From: Caballeronia sp. M1242
Lineage (GTDB): Bacteria > Pseudomonadota > Gammaproteobacteria > Burkholderiales > Burkholderiaceae
Direction of reading: 5' to 3'
NCBI RefSeq assembly: GCF_017220215.1
Contig: NZ_CP071129.1
Location: 2,728,001-2,792,000 of the forward strand
Length of the DNA stretch: 64,000 bases
Shown: positions 38,708-47,261 of the stretch, in pieces
Layout of the letters: each line of letters starts with the position of its first letter
Numbering within the stretch: position 1 is the stretch's first letter
Position numbers and translations under genes: made by a program
Notes under the pieces: generated by a model
What the model was told of the DNA's origin: nothing
Seen by the model: only the letters and a program-made list of their open reading frames with translations
Databases searched by the model: none

Positions 38708-39362
38708 TGGTCCAAGCGCTGGGCTACCAGGGCGGAGCAGCGCTTGAAATACTGTCCGAACTCTCGAAAGGCGACGACAGTCAGGCGCGAGCCGCGGCCG
38801 TAACTGGTCTTGGTCACATCTCGTCACCGCTCGAGGGTTCGATTTTGCAGGACAGAATCAATGACCGCGACCCGGAAGTCAGACGAGCGCTCATTAGAAG
38901 GTGCGACAAAGCTTCCGGACAGTGATAGTTACGAAAGTTTCTCAAAAATGCACCCGCTTGGCGATGGTTTCGAGGTAGACGTGCTACTCGAGTTCGATCA
39001 TTCAATACTCTAAAGCTTTAAGACTTTGTTGAATGCGTTAGGTCAGTCCGCCGCCGCACGACTTCTGACACGCCTGAGTGATCCTAAGCCGAGAATACGG
39101 ATGAGGGCTCTGCACCATCTGGGCGGACCTCAGCGATCCTGAAGCTCTTTAGGCAGTTCGCGAACCCAACGTCATCTCCTCCATTATCGAACGATTGCAA
39201 GATAGAGATGCGAGGGTTCGACTAACCACCATTGCGTTGTTGTCGAATGTTGGCTTACCGAGCGCGGCGATCGCGCCTTTGCAGCAATGCCTGCGTGATC
39301 GTGACTCTAAAGTCCGTGAGCGTGCCAAATGTTTTTTGCTCACGTTTCGAGCGACCCTCTGA
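38708..39362 (+). pseudogene. Degenerate HEAT-repeat protein gene
   Basis: Several fragments in shifting frames encode HEAT-like repeats: LGYQGGAALEILSELSKGDD and LQDRINDRDPEVRRALIRR near 38710-38910; LLTRLSDPKPRIRMRALHHL near 39060-39120; and IIERLQDRDARVRLTTIALL followed by LQQCLRDRDSKVRERAK near 39153-39350. Stops and frameshifts (for example TAG at 39150) separate them, so no full protein can be made. The repeated [LI]-x-x-x-L-x-D-x-[DE]-x-x-V-R pattern is clear. The intact gene may have been an accessory or defence-associated protein. Confidence 0.65.
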
Positions 39363-39669
39363 ATTTCAGTATACGATCGGACCGCTCCGAATCAGCTTTC
39401 ATTCGCTGAGCAGCGGAACCTTTCAGTTCCACATCACACCGACGCTTCGAAGTAACGAGCGGTCCTTGAAAAAACTGACAACCGGCGCGGTGCGCCAGCG
39501 AAAGGTCCGAGGAGAAAATTCCAGTCCCCTTTCCGCCTGCGGCCCGCTTGCATGGAGTGTTTTGATGCCAAGCTTAATCTCCCGTCGCCACCCCCGCGTA
39601 TAGGGTAAGGCGGAATCGTTCTCCGCAGGAACTAATGCAATTGGTGCAGCGCGCCCCATTGTCGTCGCT
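39363..39669. other. Island spacer with no recognised gene
   Basis: I see no convincing gene or RNA in these ~300 bases between the HEAT-repeat relic and the RloB-like gene. A frame crossing it has no recognisable domain and looks accidental. Confidence 0.5.
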
Positions 39670-40320
39670 CTAGTCCGTGAGCAGCTTGTCTTGCTCTTCC
39701 GACAGATTGAAAAGCTCCTCGACTAGGCGATAAACCTTCGTGAGAGGATTCGACAAACCGAAATCATCGCCGGAGCCATCGAGTTTCCTGGCATGCTTCA
39801 AGGCAGTCTTAAGATCTTTTCGCGTAGCTTGGAAAATTCCGCGTTTGGCTTTTACGTAGTTGGCGAACCGTTCACTTTTTTTCAAATCATTGATGAGCTC
39901 GGTAGCTGTGAGGTAAGCCTTTGTCGAGAAGCCGTCGTGAAGCAAAAGCCAAAGCTCGAAACACGGGATAGAGTAAATTGCTTCTATGTTCAACGCAATC
40001 TTTCGTCCCTTGAAGCCTTTAAGGCGAGCGATCGCGTCGGGGAAGTGCTCATGCGTGTCTTTGTCAAACACACAGTAAACCGCGTCGAAATCTTCTTCCC
40101 GTTTTCTTTTTTCTGCATAACGCACAAGGTTTGCGGGGCAGGTCGATGTCGACGGTTCGACATCGACCTGTGCCGATGTTAGCTCTAGTGTTGCAATCAT
40201 GTCGCGGAAATACAGTGGTTCTGTCCTGATACCTTCGCAAACAATCAAAACTCTCTTGAGCGCTACCTTCGATGCTTTTCGCCGTGCGAGCATTCCCGCC
40301 GATTTTGGTGTGCGGGCCAT
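39670..40320 (-). CDS. RloB-like TOPRIM-type protein (AbiLii-like defence effector)
   Basis: The 216-residue product matches the RloB family. It has a basic N-terminus, the acidic motif VLIVCEGIRTEPLYFRDM (TOPRIM-type Glu), DAVYCVFDKDTHEHFPDAIA (acidic metal-binding pair), and the signature AIYSIPCFELWLLLHDG. RloB proteins pair with AAA ATPases in AbiL and related phage-defence systems, where the TOPRIM part is thought to be the nuclease-type effector. The ATG overlaps the stop of the upstream ATPase gene (TAATG), so the two are co-translated. Local GC is clearly lower than in the flagellar genes, a sign of transfer. Confidence 0.85.
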   Translation of the reverse strand: MARTPKSAGMLARRKASKVALKRVLIVCEGIRTEPLYFRDMIATLELTSAQVDVEPSTSTCPANLVRYAEKRKREEDFDAVYCVFDKDTHEHFPDAIARLKGFKGRKIALNIEAIYSIPCFELWLLLHDGFSTKAYLTATELINDLKKSERFANYVKAKRGIFQATRKDLKTALKHARKLDGSGDDFGLSNPLTKVYRLVEELFNLSEEQDKLLTD

Positions 40321-41651
40321 TAAGGCTCCATCGATTCGTTGATCTGTGCCAAGGCCTGCGCATGCGCAGCGCTCATTAGCTTTGCTTTTCGAACGACTGG
40401 AACGCCTCGGTAAGCTCCTCCAAGGTACTCCTCTTTCAGTCTGGAGAAGCCTTTCCTTACCTTGTAATCACTCAACGGAACGAGCCGGGTTGTCCGGTCC
40501 TTGCCTTTGTCAGCAAACCAAATCTGGTCGCGGCGCAGGAATGTGTGCGTTAGGATTGACGTGTCGTGAGTTGTAAAGATAAGCTGCGCATTTCCAGTGT
40601 TCATCTCGGGATCGACGAACAGGGAAACAACGAGCTTGAAAATTAACGGGTGCAAATTTTCGCTCAATTCGTCGACGACCAAAGTCTCGCCAAGCGCGAG
40701 AATCATGGCAAGCGGGGCCGCCAAAGAAAATAGCTTTCGAGTGCCGTCCGATTCGTCCTTGATGTCGAGCCCGACCTTAGATTTTCCTGCCCGGTGATAG
40801 GTCGTGATCTTGAATGCATCCTGAGTCTTTAGTGCTTGCTCATAAAAACTTCTCCGCTCGGGAAGGATGTCCTGCATGACCGCCGCTCTGGTGCTGTCTT
40901 CAGCCTCTTCGACCTTGAAGTCAACAATGTCTAAGTCCGCAGCTTGCATAAACGCCAGGATTGTGCGGCGAATCCGTGTGGCTTCCTTCTGCATAGAGAT
41001 CTCTGCACTGAACGCACTCGGGAAGAAGCCGTGGTTCCAGACATTTAGTTTTCCCTTGAGCCACTCATATGCGGGCTTCAACTGCTCGCTATTGAGCTGA
41101 ACAGCTGTAGACAGGAAAAGCGCGTTTTCACGCGTTGCTTCTGCCCATATGCTCTTCTTCCCCTTCAATTGATCTCCGAGATCCCAGTCAAACGTACCGC
41201 TCTCGGAATTTCGGGTCCGCGTGAACCATCGCTGTGCACGACCCTTTGGGTATGCAAATAGCCACTCCTCGTGTATAACCGACTTGGTTGCGGATAGACC
41301 GTACGTATATCTGACGCTATCTTCGGCAACGAATGTAACCTCAAATTCAGTAGGAGCGGACGCCGACGCAGAGTCAAACGCATATGGTTCAATCTCCTTC
41401 AGAACGTCGCCTTTTTGCTTGCTGGAAGATCGAATCACCAGCTCTTGCAAAGCGTCAATCGCTTTAATGATGGTCGACTTCCCAGACGCGTTTGCACCAT
41501 AGATCGCAGCGACGCGGAGCAACGGTACCCCGGCAGCGCCTGGCGGTATGACGTGAGTTTCCAGATGCTCATCGCCGGTGCCCTTGACCATTGATAGAGT
41601 CGTCCGGTGCTTAATCGAGCGAAAGTTGGTCACGTTGAACTCAATCAACAT
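40320..41651 (-). CDS. AAA family ATPase, RloA/AbiLi-like (defence)
   Basis: The 443-residue product is an SMC/ABC-like AAA15 ATPase. It starts MLIEFNVTNFRSIKHRTTLSM, has Walker A in IYGANASGKSTIIKAID, a signature-like region DESDGTRKLFSLAAPLAMIL, Walker B LVVDELSENLHPLIFKL, and H-loop IFTTHDTSIL. In AbiL- and PARIS-type systems such an ATPase senses phage and controls the TOPRIM partner. The ATG at 41651 has a strong AAGGA site; the frame is open to 41735. Together with the RloB-like gene it forms the only intact cargo of the first island segment. Confidence 0.87.
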   Translation of the reverse strand: MLIEFNVTNFRSIKHRTTLSMVKGTGDEHLETHVIPPGAAGVPLLRVAAIYGANASGKSTIIKAIDALQELVIRSSSKQKGDVLKEIEPYAFDSASASAPTEFEVTFVAEDSVRYTYGLSATKSVIHEEWLFAYPKGRAQRWFTRTRNSESGTFDWDLGDQLKGKKSIWAEATRENALFLSTAVQLNSEQLKPAYEWLKGKLNVWNHGFFPSAFSAEISMQKEATRIRRTILAFMQAADLDIVDFKVEEAEDSTRAAVMQDILPERRSFYEQALKTQDAFKITTYHRAGKSKVGLDIKDESDGTRKLFSLAAPLAMILALGETLVVDELSENLHPLIFKLVVSLFVDPEMNTGNAQLIFTTHDTSILTHTFLRRDQIWFADKGKDRTTRLVPLSDYKVRKGFSRLKEEYLGGAYRGVPVVRKAKLMSAAHAQALAQINESMEP

Positions 41652-41930
41652 AGGAATTTCCTTGCCAGTTTTGCAGCTTTTTGTCGAAAAGCTCGACATG
41701 AGCCCTATCATACCCCGCTTTCGGGGCCAACACATGTCGGATGTACCAAAGGTAACTGCTTGTTAACCGCGCGGTCGTCGACGATGCCACACTGGGTGCA
41801 CGCAGACGGCTCCGATGCGAAGAGGATGACCGGCAACAATTCATGCTGTGGGCATGCTGTCATACAGCTGCCTGGCTGTAACCATATTTCTCGTTAATGC
41901 GGTGAGACTTGCTCGAACGGGTCCTACGAC

Positions 41931-41951
41931 CAGAACAGTGAAGATACAGTT
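41931..41951 (+). repeat. Candidate integrase arm-type site (copy 2)
   Basis: This is the near copy of the 38586-38606 motif, located 108 nt before the second att core. It reads ACAGTGAAGATACAGTT in a CCAGA context. The surrounding 41652-42058 region has no recognised gene. Confidence 0.45.
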
Positions 41952-42058
41952 GGGGTGGACTTGGTCGGCCTTGAATGACCTTGTTTTGCCTTGGTTTTGC
42001 CAGTTTGCAAGTTGCGTAAGTCGGTGGTTTATAAATGAAATATCGCGCGCGGGTAAAG

Positions 42059-42104
42059 CTCCGAAGGCAGGGGTTGCTGGTTCGATCCCAGCCGGGCGCG
42101 CCAA
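42059..42104 (+). repeat. att core, duplicated tRNA-Arg 3' end (copy 2)
   Basis: Forty-six bases identical to the tRNA-Arg 3' half at 38496-38541, but without the 5' half, so it is not a functional tRNA. It marks the right end of the RloAB segment and the left end of the glycosylation segment. Confidence 0.95.
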
Positions 42105-42539
42105 AAAGATCGTCGGTGTTCAGTCAGTGCAGGTCCCTTCCACCGCACGCACCGCCGTCTTCCCGTCCCCACGTTTCCGCCGCTTCCCAGATCGCTGCAC
42201 CTCAGCCCACTCGTGTCGTCGGGCTGTCTTCCCGTCCACCTCCCCGTATTGCCCTGATTTAGAGGGGGAATCGGCCTCTGTTGACCGAATTGGATGATCG
42301 GGTGCGTCGGTATAGTCCCATCATCTGCCGCCACTCCCGCTCGATGACGGGCGACGTGAGCACCATCCACGTCGTTCGACCGCTCCGACAGGACTTCCGG
42401 CAGCCAGGCTTGGCAGGCTGCGATGACAAACGCTCCCGACAATCCTGGTGCATGGTTCTGCGGCATCGACCGCCGCCGAGCCGCCCATTCTGAGCGAATC
42501 ACCCTTCGCGCCTATGTCGCGATATTCAAGGAGTCATTG
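42105..42539. other. Leader region of the acyl-sugar locus, no recognised gene
   Basis: This 435-base stretch between the second att core and the ACP gene presumably carries the promoter of the plus-strand operon. I could not identify a convincing sigma-70, sigma-54 or sigma-28 site. A minus-strand open frame reaching into the att core is judged accidental. A strong AAGGAG site at 42529-42534 serves the ACP start. Confidence 0.5.
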
Positions 42540-42782
42540 ATGTCTTCCGTCACCACGCAACTCACGATCGAACAGTTCATCGAACAATTTCTGATTGCCG
42601 TCGATTTCCAGGACCCCGTCGAAGTCACGGCGGAAACGGAACTCCTCAGCCTGCCTGAGTGGGATTCCCTCGCGTCGCTCGGCGTCATCGTCATGTTCGA
42701 CACCGACTTCGGCAAAACCATCTCCGGCGACGACATCAAGAAGTGCGTGACGCTGGCCGACCTGCACAAGCTGCTCGGATAA
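42540..42782 (+). CDS. Acyl carrier protein-like protein
   Basis: The 80-residue acidic product has the phosphopantetheine attachment region LLSLPEWDSLASLGVIVMFD, in which the Ser of the D-S-L motif is the expected attachment site. It is distinct from the housekeeping ACP and lies first in a run with a KAS III-like enzyme, an SDR and acyltransferases. It is therefore predicted to carry a short acyl group for transfer to a sugar. The ATG follows AAGGAGTCATTG. Confidence 0.9.
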   Translation: MSSVTTQLTIEQFIEQFLIAVDFQDPVEVTAETELLSLPEWDSLASLGVIVMFDTDFGKTISGDDIKKCVTLADLHKLLG

Positions 42783-42790
42783 CACACATC

Positions 42791-43828
42791 ATGGGCCTTT
42801 CCACTCTGCACAACGTGCGCTTCGCAGGCATGGCGACCTGCGTGCCCAAGCGCGTCGTTGACAACATCGAAGACGCGCCGCCGCAGATCCGCTCGGAGCG
42901 CGAGCGGCTGGTGCGCAACATCGGCATCCGGCAACGCCGTCTGTGCCCCGAGTGGCAATGTTTCTCGGACCTCGCATTCGTCGCTGCGGAGAAGTTGCTG
43001 GCGGACCTCGAATGGTCACGCGATGAGATCGACGCACTGATCGTCGTCTCGCAGTCGCCTGACTACATCATTCCCGCCACGTCCATCATTCTGCAGGACC
43101 GTCTCGGCCTGCCGCACACGACCATCGCGTTCGATGTGAACCTGGGTTGCTCCGGCTATCCGTTCGGCATTCATCTGCTCGGCAGCATGATTGCGTCGGG
43201 CGCGATCAAGAAGGGGCTGCTGCTGGTCGGCGACCGCGCCGGTTCAATCAAGGATCCGATCTTCTCTGACGCCGGCACCGCGACCGCGCTGGAGTTCGAC
43301 GCGAACGCCGCGCCGATGTTCTTCAACCTGAACAGCGATGGCAGCGGACACAAGGCGATCATGCTGCCCGTCGGCGGTCATCGCGAGCCTGTTACGACGC
43401 AACACACGCTTAAGTATCAGGACGAGAACGGCTTCATGCGTTCGCCGATGGATCTGATCCTCGACGGGACGGCTGTCCTCAGCTTCTCGACGCAGCGCGT
43501 GCCGCCCGCAGTCGACACGCTGCTGAACTACGCGAAGGCGGAGAAAGAGCAGATCGATTACTTCGTCTTCCATCAGGCGAACCGCATGATCAACGAGACG
43601 ATCCGCAAGAAGCTCGGCCTCGCCGCGGAGAAAGTGCCGTCGACGCTGCATGACTTCGGCAACACGAGCGGCGCATCGCTGCCCGTGACGATGACCGCGC
43701 GGCTTCACGACACGCTCGACGACGCAAAGCATCGGCTGCTGCTGTGCGGATTCGGCATCGGGCTGTCATGGGGCGGCGCGATCGTCGACATCGAATCGGC
43801 CAAGTTCCCGGCGCTGATAGAGGCATGA
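42791..43828 (+). CDS. 3-oxoacyl-ACP synthase III-like enzyme (KAS III) 1
   Basis: Condensing enzyme of the thiolase fold, predicted to join acyl-CoA and malonyl-ACP. The 345-residue product has the KAS III catalytic triad: Cys in FDVNLGCSGYPFG, His in FVFHQANRMINE, and Asn in DFGNTSGASLP. The ATG at 42791 is 8 nt after the ACP gene. Its stop overlaps the SDR start (ATGA). A second KAS III-like gene lies at 47262 on the other strand. Confidence 0.92.
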   Translation: MGLSTLHNVRFAGMATCVPKRVVDNIEDAPPQIRSERERLVRNIGIRQRRLCPEWQCFSDLAFVAAEKLLADLEWSRDEIDALIVVSQSPDYIIPATSIILQDRLGLPHTTIAFDVNLGCSGYPFGIHLLGSMIASGAIKKGLLLVGDRAGSIKDPIFSDAGTATALEFDANAAPMFFNLNSDGSGHKAIMLPVGGHREPVTTQHTLKYQDENGFMRSPMDLILDGTAVLSFSTQRVPPAVDTLLNYAKAEKEQIDYFVFHQANRMINETIRKKLGLAAEKVPSTLHDFGNTSGASLPVTMTARLHDTLDDAKHRLLLCGFGIGLSWGGAIVDIESAKFPALIEA

Positions 43829-44571
43829 CCGTGCAAGATGCATTCTCACTCGGCGGCAAACGCATACTCGTGACGGGCGCTTCATCCGGCATCGGGCGGC
43901 AGATCGCCGTGCGCTGCGCGCAGGCTGGCGCAACGGTGATCGCGACTGGACGCGACGAGGCGCGCTTGCGTAGCCTCATCGACGAACTGGGCGGCGAAGG
44001 TCACGGCTATTTCACGTGCGACCTGGGCAACGACGATAGCATCAAGCAGTTGGCGCAAGACGTCGGCAAGTTCGACGGCATCGTGCACAGTGCGGGCATC
44101 GCTGCGCTGGCACCGTTGAGGCTTGCATCGCGCACGCACATCGAAGACCAGTTCCGCATCAACGCGTTGGGCCCGATCTTGCTGACGCAGCAGCTTCTTG
44201 TCCGCAACGCGGTGAACCGCGGTGGTTCGATCGTGTTCATCTCATCGATATCGGCACATATCGGCGTGGCGGGTGTCGGGGCATATGGCGGCAGCAAGGG
44301 CGCGCTCGAAAGTATGGCGCGCGTGTTGTCGATGGAAGTTGCCAAGCGAGCGATTCGCGTCAACTGTCTCGCGCCGGGCTCAGTGGAGACGCCCATGCTG
44401 CAGGCGGCGCGGCGCACGACGGACAGCATCGACGAAACGGCCGCCCGTTATCCGCTGGGATTGGGACTGCCGGATGACGTTGCCTATACCGCCATCTTTT
44501 TTCTTTCCAGCGCAAGCCGATGGATCACGGGCACCACGCTCGTGATGGACGGCGGGCACACGGTCGGGTAA
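43825..44571 (+). CDS. SDR family oxidoreductase, 3-oxoacyl-ACP reductase-like
   Basis: The 248-residue product is a classical short-chain dehydrogenase: cofactor motif ILVTGASSGIGRQIA near residue 14, the SSISAHIGVAGVGAYGGSKGALE active site with Ser and Tyr-x-x-x-Lys, and a C-terminal GTTLVMDGGHTVG typical of FabG-like proteins. In context it probably reduces a 3-oxoacyl-ACP to a 3-hydroxyacyl-ACP for sugar acylation. It is coupled to the KAS III gene by a 4-nt overlap. Confidence 0.92.
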   Translation: MTVQDAFSLGGKRILVTGASSGIGRQIAVRCAQAGATVIATGRDEARLRSLIDELGGEGHGYFTCDLGNDDSIKQLAQDVGKFDGIVHSAGIAALAPLRLASRTHIEDQFRINALGPILLTQQLLVRNAVNRGGSIVFISSISAHIGVAGVGAYGGSKGALESMARVLSMEVAKRAIRVNCLAPGSVETPMLQAARRTTDSIDETAARYPLGLGLPDDVAYTAIFFLSSASRWITGTTLVMDGGHTVG

Positions 44572-44578
44572 TTCAGCC

Positions 44579-45208
44579 ATGCGTAAGAGGCTATTGATTA
44601 TCGGCGGCGGCGGTTTGGGCCGCATCGTACACGACGTGCTGTCGAAAGACGCCTCGCTGCGCGACGAAATCGAGCTTGGCGGATTCCTCGACACGCGCGC
44701 AGACGTCGCTATACCGGAAGGCCTGGATTGCGCTGTCGTCGGCAATCCGCTCGACTACAAGGTTCAGGAAGGCGATCTGTTCATCCCGGCCGTCGGTGAT
44801 CCTGTTTGGCGCAAGAAGCTCGTGGCGCCGTTGCAGGCGCAAGGCGCGGCGTTCTTCAGCTTCAAGAATGGCGCCTCCGTGGCAGCGCGCGTGCGGATCG
44901 GCGAAGGCACTTTCGTGACGCCAGGCGCGGTCGTTTCGACGGACTGCGTGATCGGTGCGTTCACCTATATCGATACCTACACGATCGTCGGACACGACGT
45001 CACGGTCGGCGAGCATTGCATGATCGGTGCAATGACGTTCATCGCGGGCGGCGTGAATATCGGCGAAGGCGTGACCGTCAATCCGCGCTCGACGATCGCG
45101 AAGGGCGTCACCATCGGCGCTGGAGCGACGATCGGCATCGGCTCCGTCGTCGTCAAAGACGTCCCGCCGGGCGTGACCGTTTTCGGCAACCCCGCACGGA
45201 CGATCTGA
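44579..45208 (+). CDS. NeuD/PglD-like sugar N- or O-acyltransferase 1
   Basis: The 209-residue product has an N-terminal PglD-type nucleotide-sugar binding domain (RKRLLIIGGGGLGRIVHDVL) and a C-terminal left-handed beta-helix of hexapeptide repeats (VRIGEGTFVTPGAVVSTDC, IGAFTYIDTYTIVGHDVTVG), with the likely catalytic His in the IVGHDV turn. Such enzymes acylate amino sugars of nucleotide-sugar precursors. A second, divergent member is at 46521. It is 7 nt after the SDR gene. Confidence 0.88.
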   Translation: MRKRLLIIGGGGLGRIVHDVLSKDASLRDEIELGGFLDTRADVAIPEGLDCAVVGNPLDYKVQEGDLFIPAVGDPVWRKKLVAPLQAQGAAFFSFKNGASVAARVRIGEGTFVTPGAVVSTDCVIGAFTYIDTYTIVGHDVTVGEHCMIGAMTFIAGGVNIGEGVTVNPRSTIAKGVTIGAGATIGIGSVVVKDVPPGVTVFGNPARTI

Positions 45209-45351
45209 ACGTCTTCAAACGCGGCTCGACTTTTACGCCGCAGCCGATGCTGCGCGGCTGGATCGGCACGCGCTAGGTTCCGCGAAAGGCACGGGGCCGC
45301 CCGCAAGCGTGCGTCTTTGCATCGAACTCACCCCAGTGATGAATACTTGCC

Positions 45352-46524
45352 ATGATCGAACCTGTCCTGCCACCCGCCTGCTATACGGACCAAGCGTGGT
45401 TCGATCGTGAGCAGAAAAAAATCTTCGGCGAACTTTGGCTGCTCGTCGGTCTCACGCAGCAACTGCAAGACGAGAACAGCTTCATCGCGCGTAACCTGGG
45501 CGGCGTGCCCGTGCTCGTACAGAGGGTCGACGGGAAGCTGCGCGCTTATCGCAACGCCTGCGCCCATCGTGGCATGCCCATTCAGCAGGCCGACTGCGGC
45601 AAACGCAAGCTAATCTGCCCGTATCACAGCTGGACCTATAACGGCGATGGAAGCCTGCGCGGCATCCCGAACGACAAGCTCTACCAGATCTGCAAAAGTC
45701 AACGAAGCGAACTGCGTTTGCAGACGTTCGCGCTGGAGGTGGTCGGCAACTTCGTGTTCGTCAATCTGAGCGCGGAACCAATACCGATCACCGAACAATA
45801 CTCGAGCGACATGCTGCGTGTGCTCGAAGGCATCTCGGCGTACTTCGCGCCCGAAGTGTCGTACACGACGTTCAACGTCGATTACAACTGGAAGCTGAAC
45901 TTCGAGAACATTCTCGACTGGAATCACGTTTCGTTTGTGCATAAGGACACCTTCGCGCCGCTGCTCGAATATTCGAGCGACGGTGCGCAGCATGGCGCGT
46001 CGACGATCACTTCTCCATTGTTCGGAGAAGGGCGTCCTCTTGCGGACGTCGAATTCTACTCGGGCGAAATACCGGCGCGTCCCGTCGAGCTCGCGGATCT
46101 TTCGCAGCTCAGGCGGTGCAGCTTGCCTTATGCGCCTCGCTGGTATTCCGGCTTGTTCGAGCGGGCGGCGGATCCAGGCGCGCTGGTCAACTGCCTGCTG
46201 TTTCCCAACGTGAATTTCGGCTCAATCCACGGCGAGCACTTTTTCTTGCAGCAGTATGTGCCCGTCGCGCCGGACAAGTTCGAGTACCACTCTTGGGTTT
46301 TCACGACACAGCTCAAGGACGGCACGCCGCCGCAGCCGCATCTGCTGTGGGGCATCCATCATGCGGAAAAACGGGTCGTCGATGAAGACGTGGTTTTGCT
46401 GAATACGCTGCAGAAGTCGCTGAAGTCGGATTCGCGCATCAACGTGCTGGGCGATCACGAGGCGCCGCTCGCGGCGATGGGGACGTGGTACATGCAACAT
46501 CTGAATGAAGAAGGTACGCCATGA
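45352..46524 (+). CDS. Rieske-type non-heme iron oxygenase, large subunit
   Basis: The 390-residue product has the Rieske motif CAHRGMPIQQADCGKRKLIC followed by PYHSW (C-x-H and C-x-x-H ligands), and a C-terminal catalytic domain with the mononuclear iron site ENILDWNHVSFVHKD. Such enzymes hydroxylate, demethylate or desaturate small substrates with an electron-transfer partner, which is not encoded here. In an acyl-sugar locus it may hydroxylate the acyl chain or the sugar. A 143-nt gap precedes it, so it may have its own promoter. Its stop overlaps the next gene (ATGA). Confidence 0.9.
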   Translation: MIEPVLPPACYTDQAWFDREQKKIFGELWLLVGLTQQLQDENSFIARNLGGVPVLVQRVDGKLRAYRNACAHRGMPIQQADCGKRKLICPYHSWTYNGDGSLRGIPNDKLYQICKSQRSELRLQTFALEVVGNFVFVNLSAEPIPITEQYSSDMLRVLEGISAYFAPEVSYTTFNVDYNWKLNFENILDWNHVSFVHKDTFAPLLEYSSDGAQHGASTITSPLFGEGRPLADVEFYSGEIPARPVELADLSQLRRCSLPYAPRWYSGLFERAADPGALVNCLLFPNVNFGSIHGEHFFLQQYVPVAPDKFEYHSWVFTTQLKDGTPPQPHLLWGIHHAEKRVVDEDVVLLNTLQKSLKSDSRINVLGDHEAPLAAMGTWYMQHLNEEGTP

Positions 46525-47150
46525 AGTCTCTGCTGATCGCGGGTCCCGACGATTCTCTGCGCGACGTTTACGCTATTGCATTGCAGGCGCATCCACAACG
46601 CAATGTGTCGATGCTGCACATTCCGTCGAAGGACTACTACGTCTTCGATCTGCGCGAACTCCAACGCTTCTCGCCAGAGGAGTGGGACATCGCCATCGCT
46701 GTCAACGAGTTCTATATAAACGATGTGAGACGCGCGCTCCACGAGGCGACAGCCGCGCTCGGCTATCGCGCGGTCTCGCTTGTTTCGCCCCGTGCGCAGA
46801 TAGCCTCGGACGCAGTCATTGGTGAAAACACGATCATTCACGCGGGCGCTTTCGTCGGTGCCGGCAGCAAAATCGGCCATCACTGCGTGCTGCGTCCGAA
46901 CGTCGTGGTGACGGAAGAAGTCACGGTCGGCGACTATGTGACGCTCGAAGCCAATGTCTCAGTCCGTGAACGGGCGATCATAGGCGACTTCGTCACCCTC
47001 TGCGCGAACAGCAGTCTTGCACGGGCGTCTGTGATCGGCGCGCATTCATACCTGAACATCCCGCGGCAGTATGCGGGCAGCATTGCCCCCAACACCTTCA
47101 TCTCGCCGCAATTCGAGAATCCAGTGCGCGTGCTGCCCAGTCACGCGTGA
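46521..47150 (+). CDS. Left-handed beta-helix acyltransferase 2
   Basis: The 209-residue product has a divergent N-terminal domain (KSLLIAGPDDSLRDVYAIAL) and a hexapeptide-repeat C-terminal half (IGENTIIHAGAFVGAGSKIG, VGDYVTLEANVSVRERAIIG). The helix is related to that of the gene at 44579, but the N-terminal domain lacks the GGGGxG motif, so its nucleotide-sugar specificity may differ. It is last in the plus-strand operon and ends before a bidirectional terminator. Confidence 0.82.
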   Translation: MKSLLIAGPDDSLRDVYAIALQAHPQRNVSMLHIPSKDYYVFDLRELQRFSPEEWDIAIAVNEFYINDVRRALHEATAALGYRAVSLVSPRAQIASDAVIGENTIIHAGAFVGAGSKIGHHCVLRPNVVVTEEVTVGDYVTLEANVSVRERAIIGDFVTLCANSSLARASVIGAHSYLNIPRQYAGSIAPNTFISPQFENPVRVLPSHA

Positions 47151-47191
47151 GGACGTAAGCTGAAGCAGAAGGCGTACGCTTTTCCCAATAC

Positions 47192-47224
47192 AAAAAGGCA
47201 CGACTTACGCAGTCGTGCCTTTTT
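47192..47224. terminator. Bidirectional terminator between the two arms of the locus
   Basis: A perfect 13-bp stem, AAAAAGGCACGAC with GTCGTGCCTTTTT around a 7-nt loop, is A-rich on one side and T-rich on the other. It can therefore end both the plus-strand operon (46521 gene) and the minus-strand KAS III operon that converge here. Confidence 0.93.
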
Positions 47225-47261
47225 GTTATGTTGGCGTCACCTGGGTGACGCCGCTTTGGCA

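Noticed and set aside
41841..42104. Minus-strand frame starting with a RPAGIEPATPAFG peptide
   Set aside because: This peptide is the antisense translation of the tRNA-Arg 3' half and is a known annotation artefact; the same peptide appears opposite the intact tRNA at 38.5 kb.
42029..42502. 157-codon minus-strand frame before the ACP gene
   Set aside because: It runs into the att core and reads the tRNA antisense at its C-terminal end, and I recognise no protein family in it.
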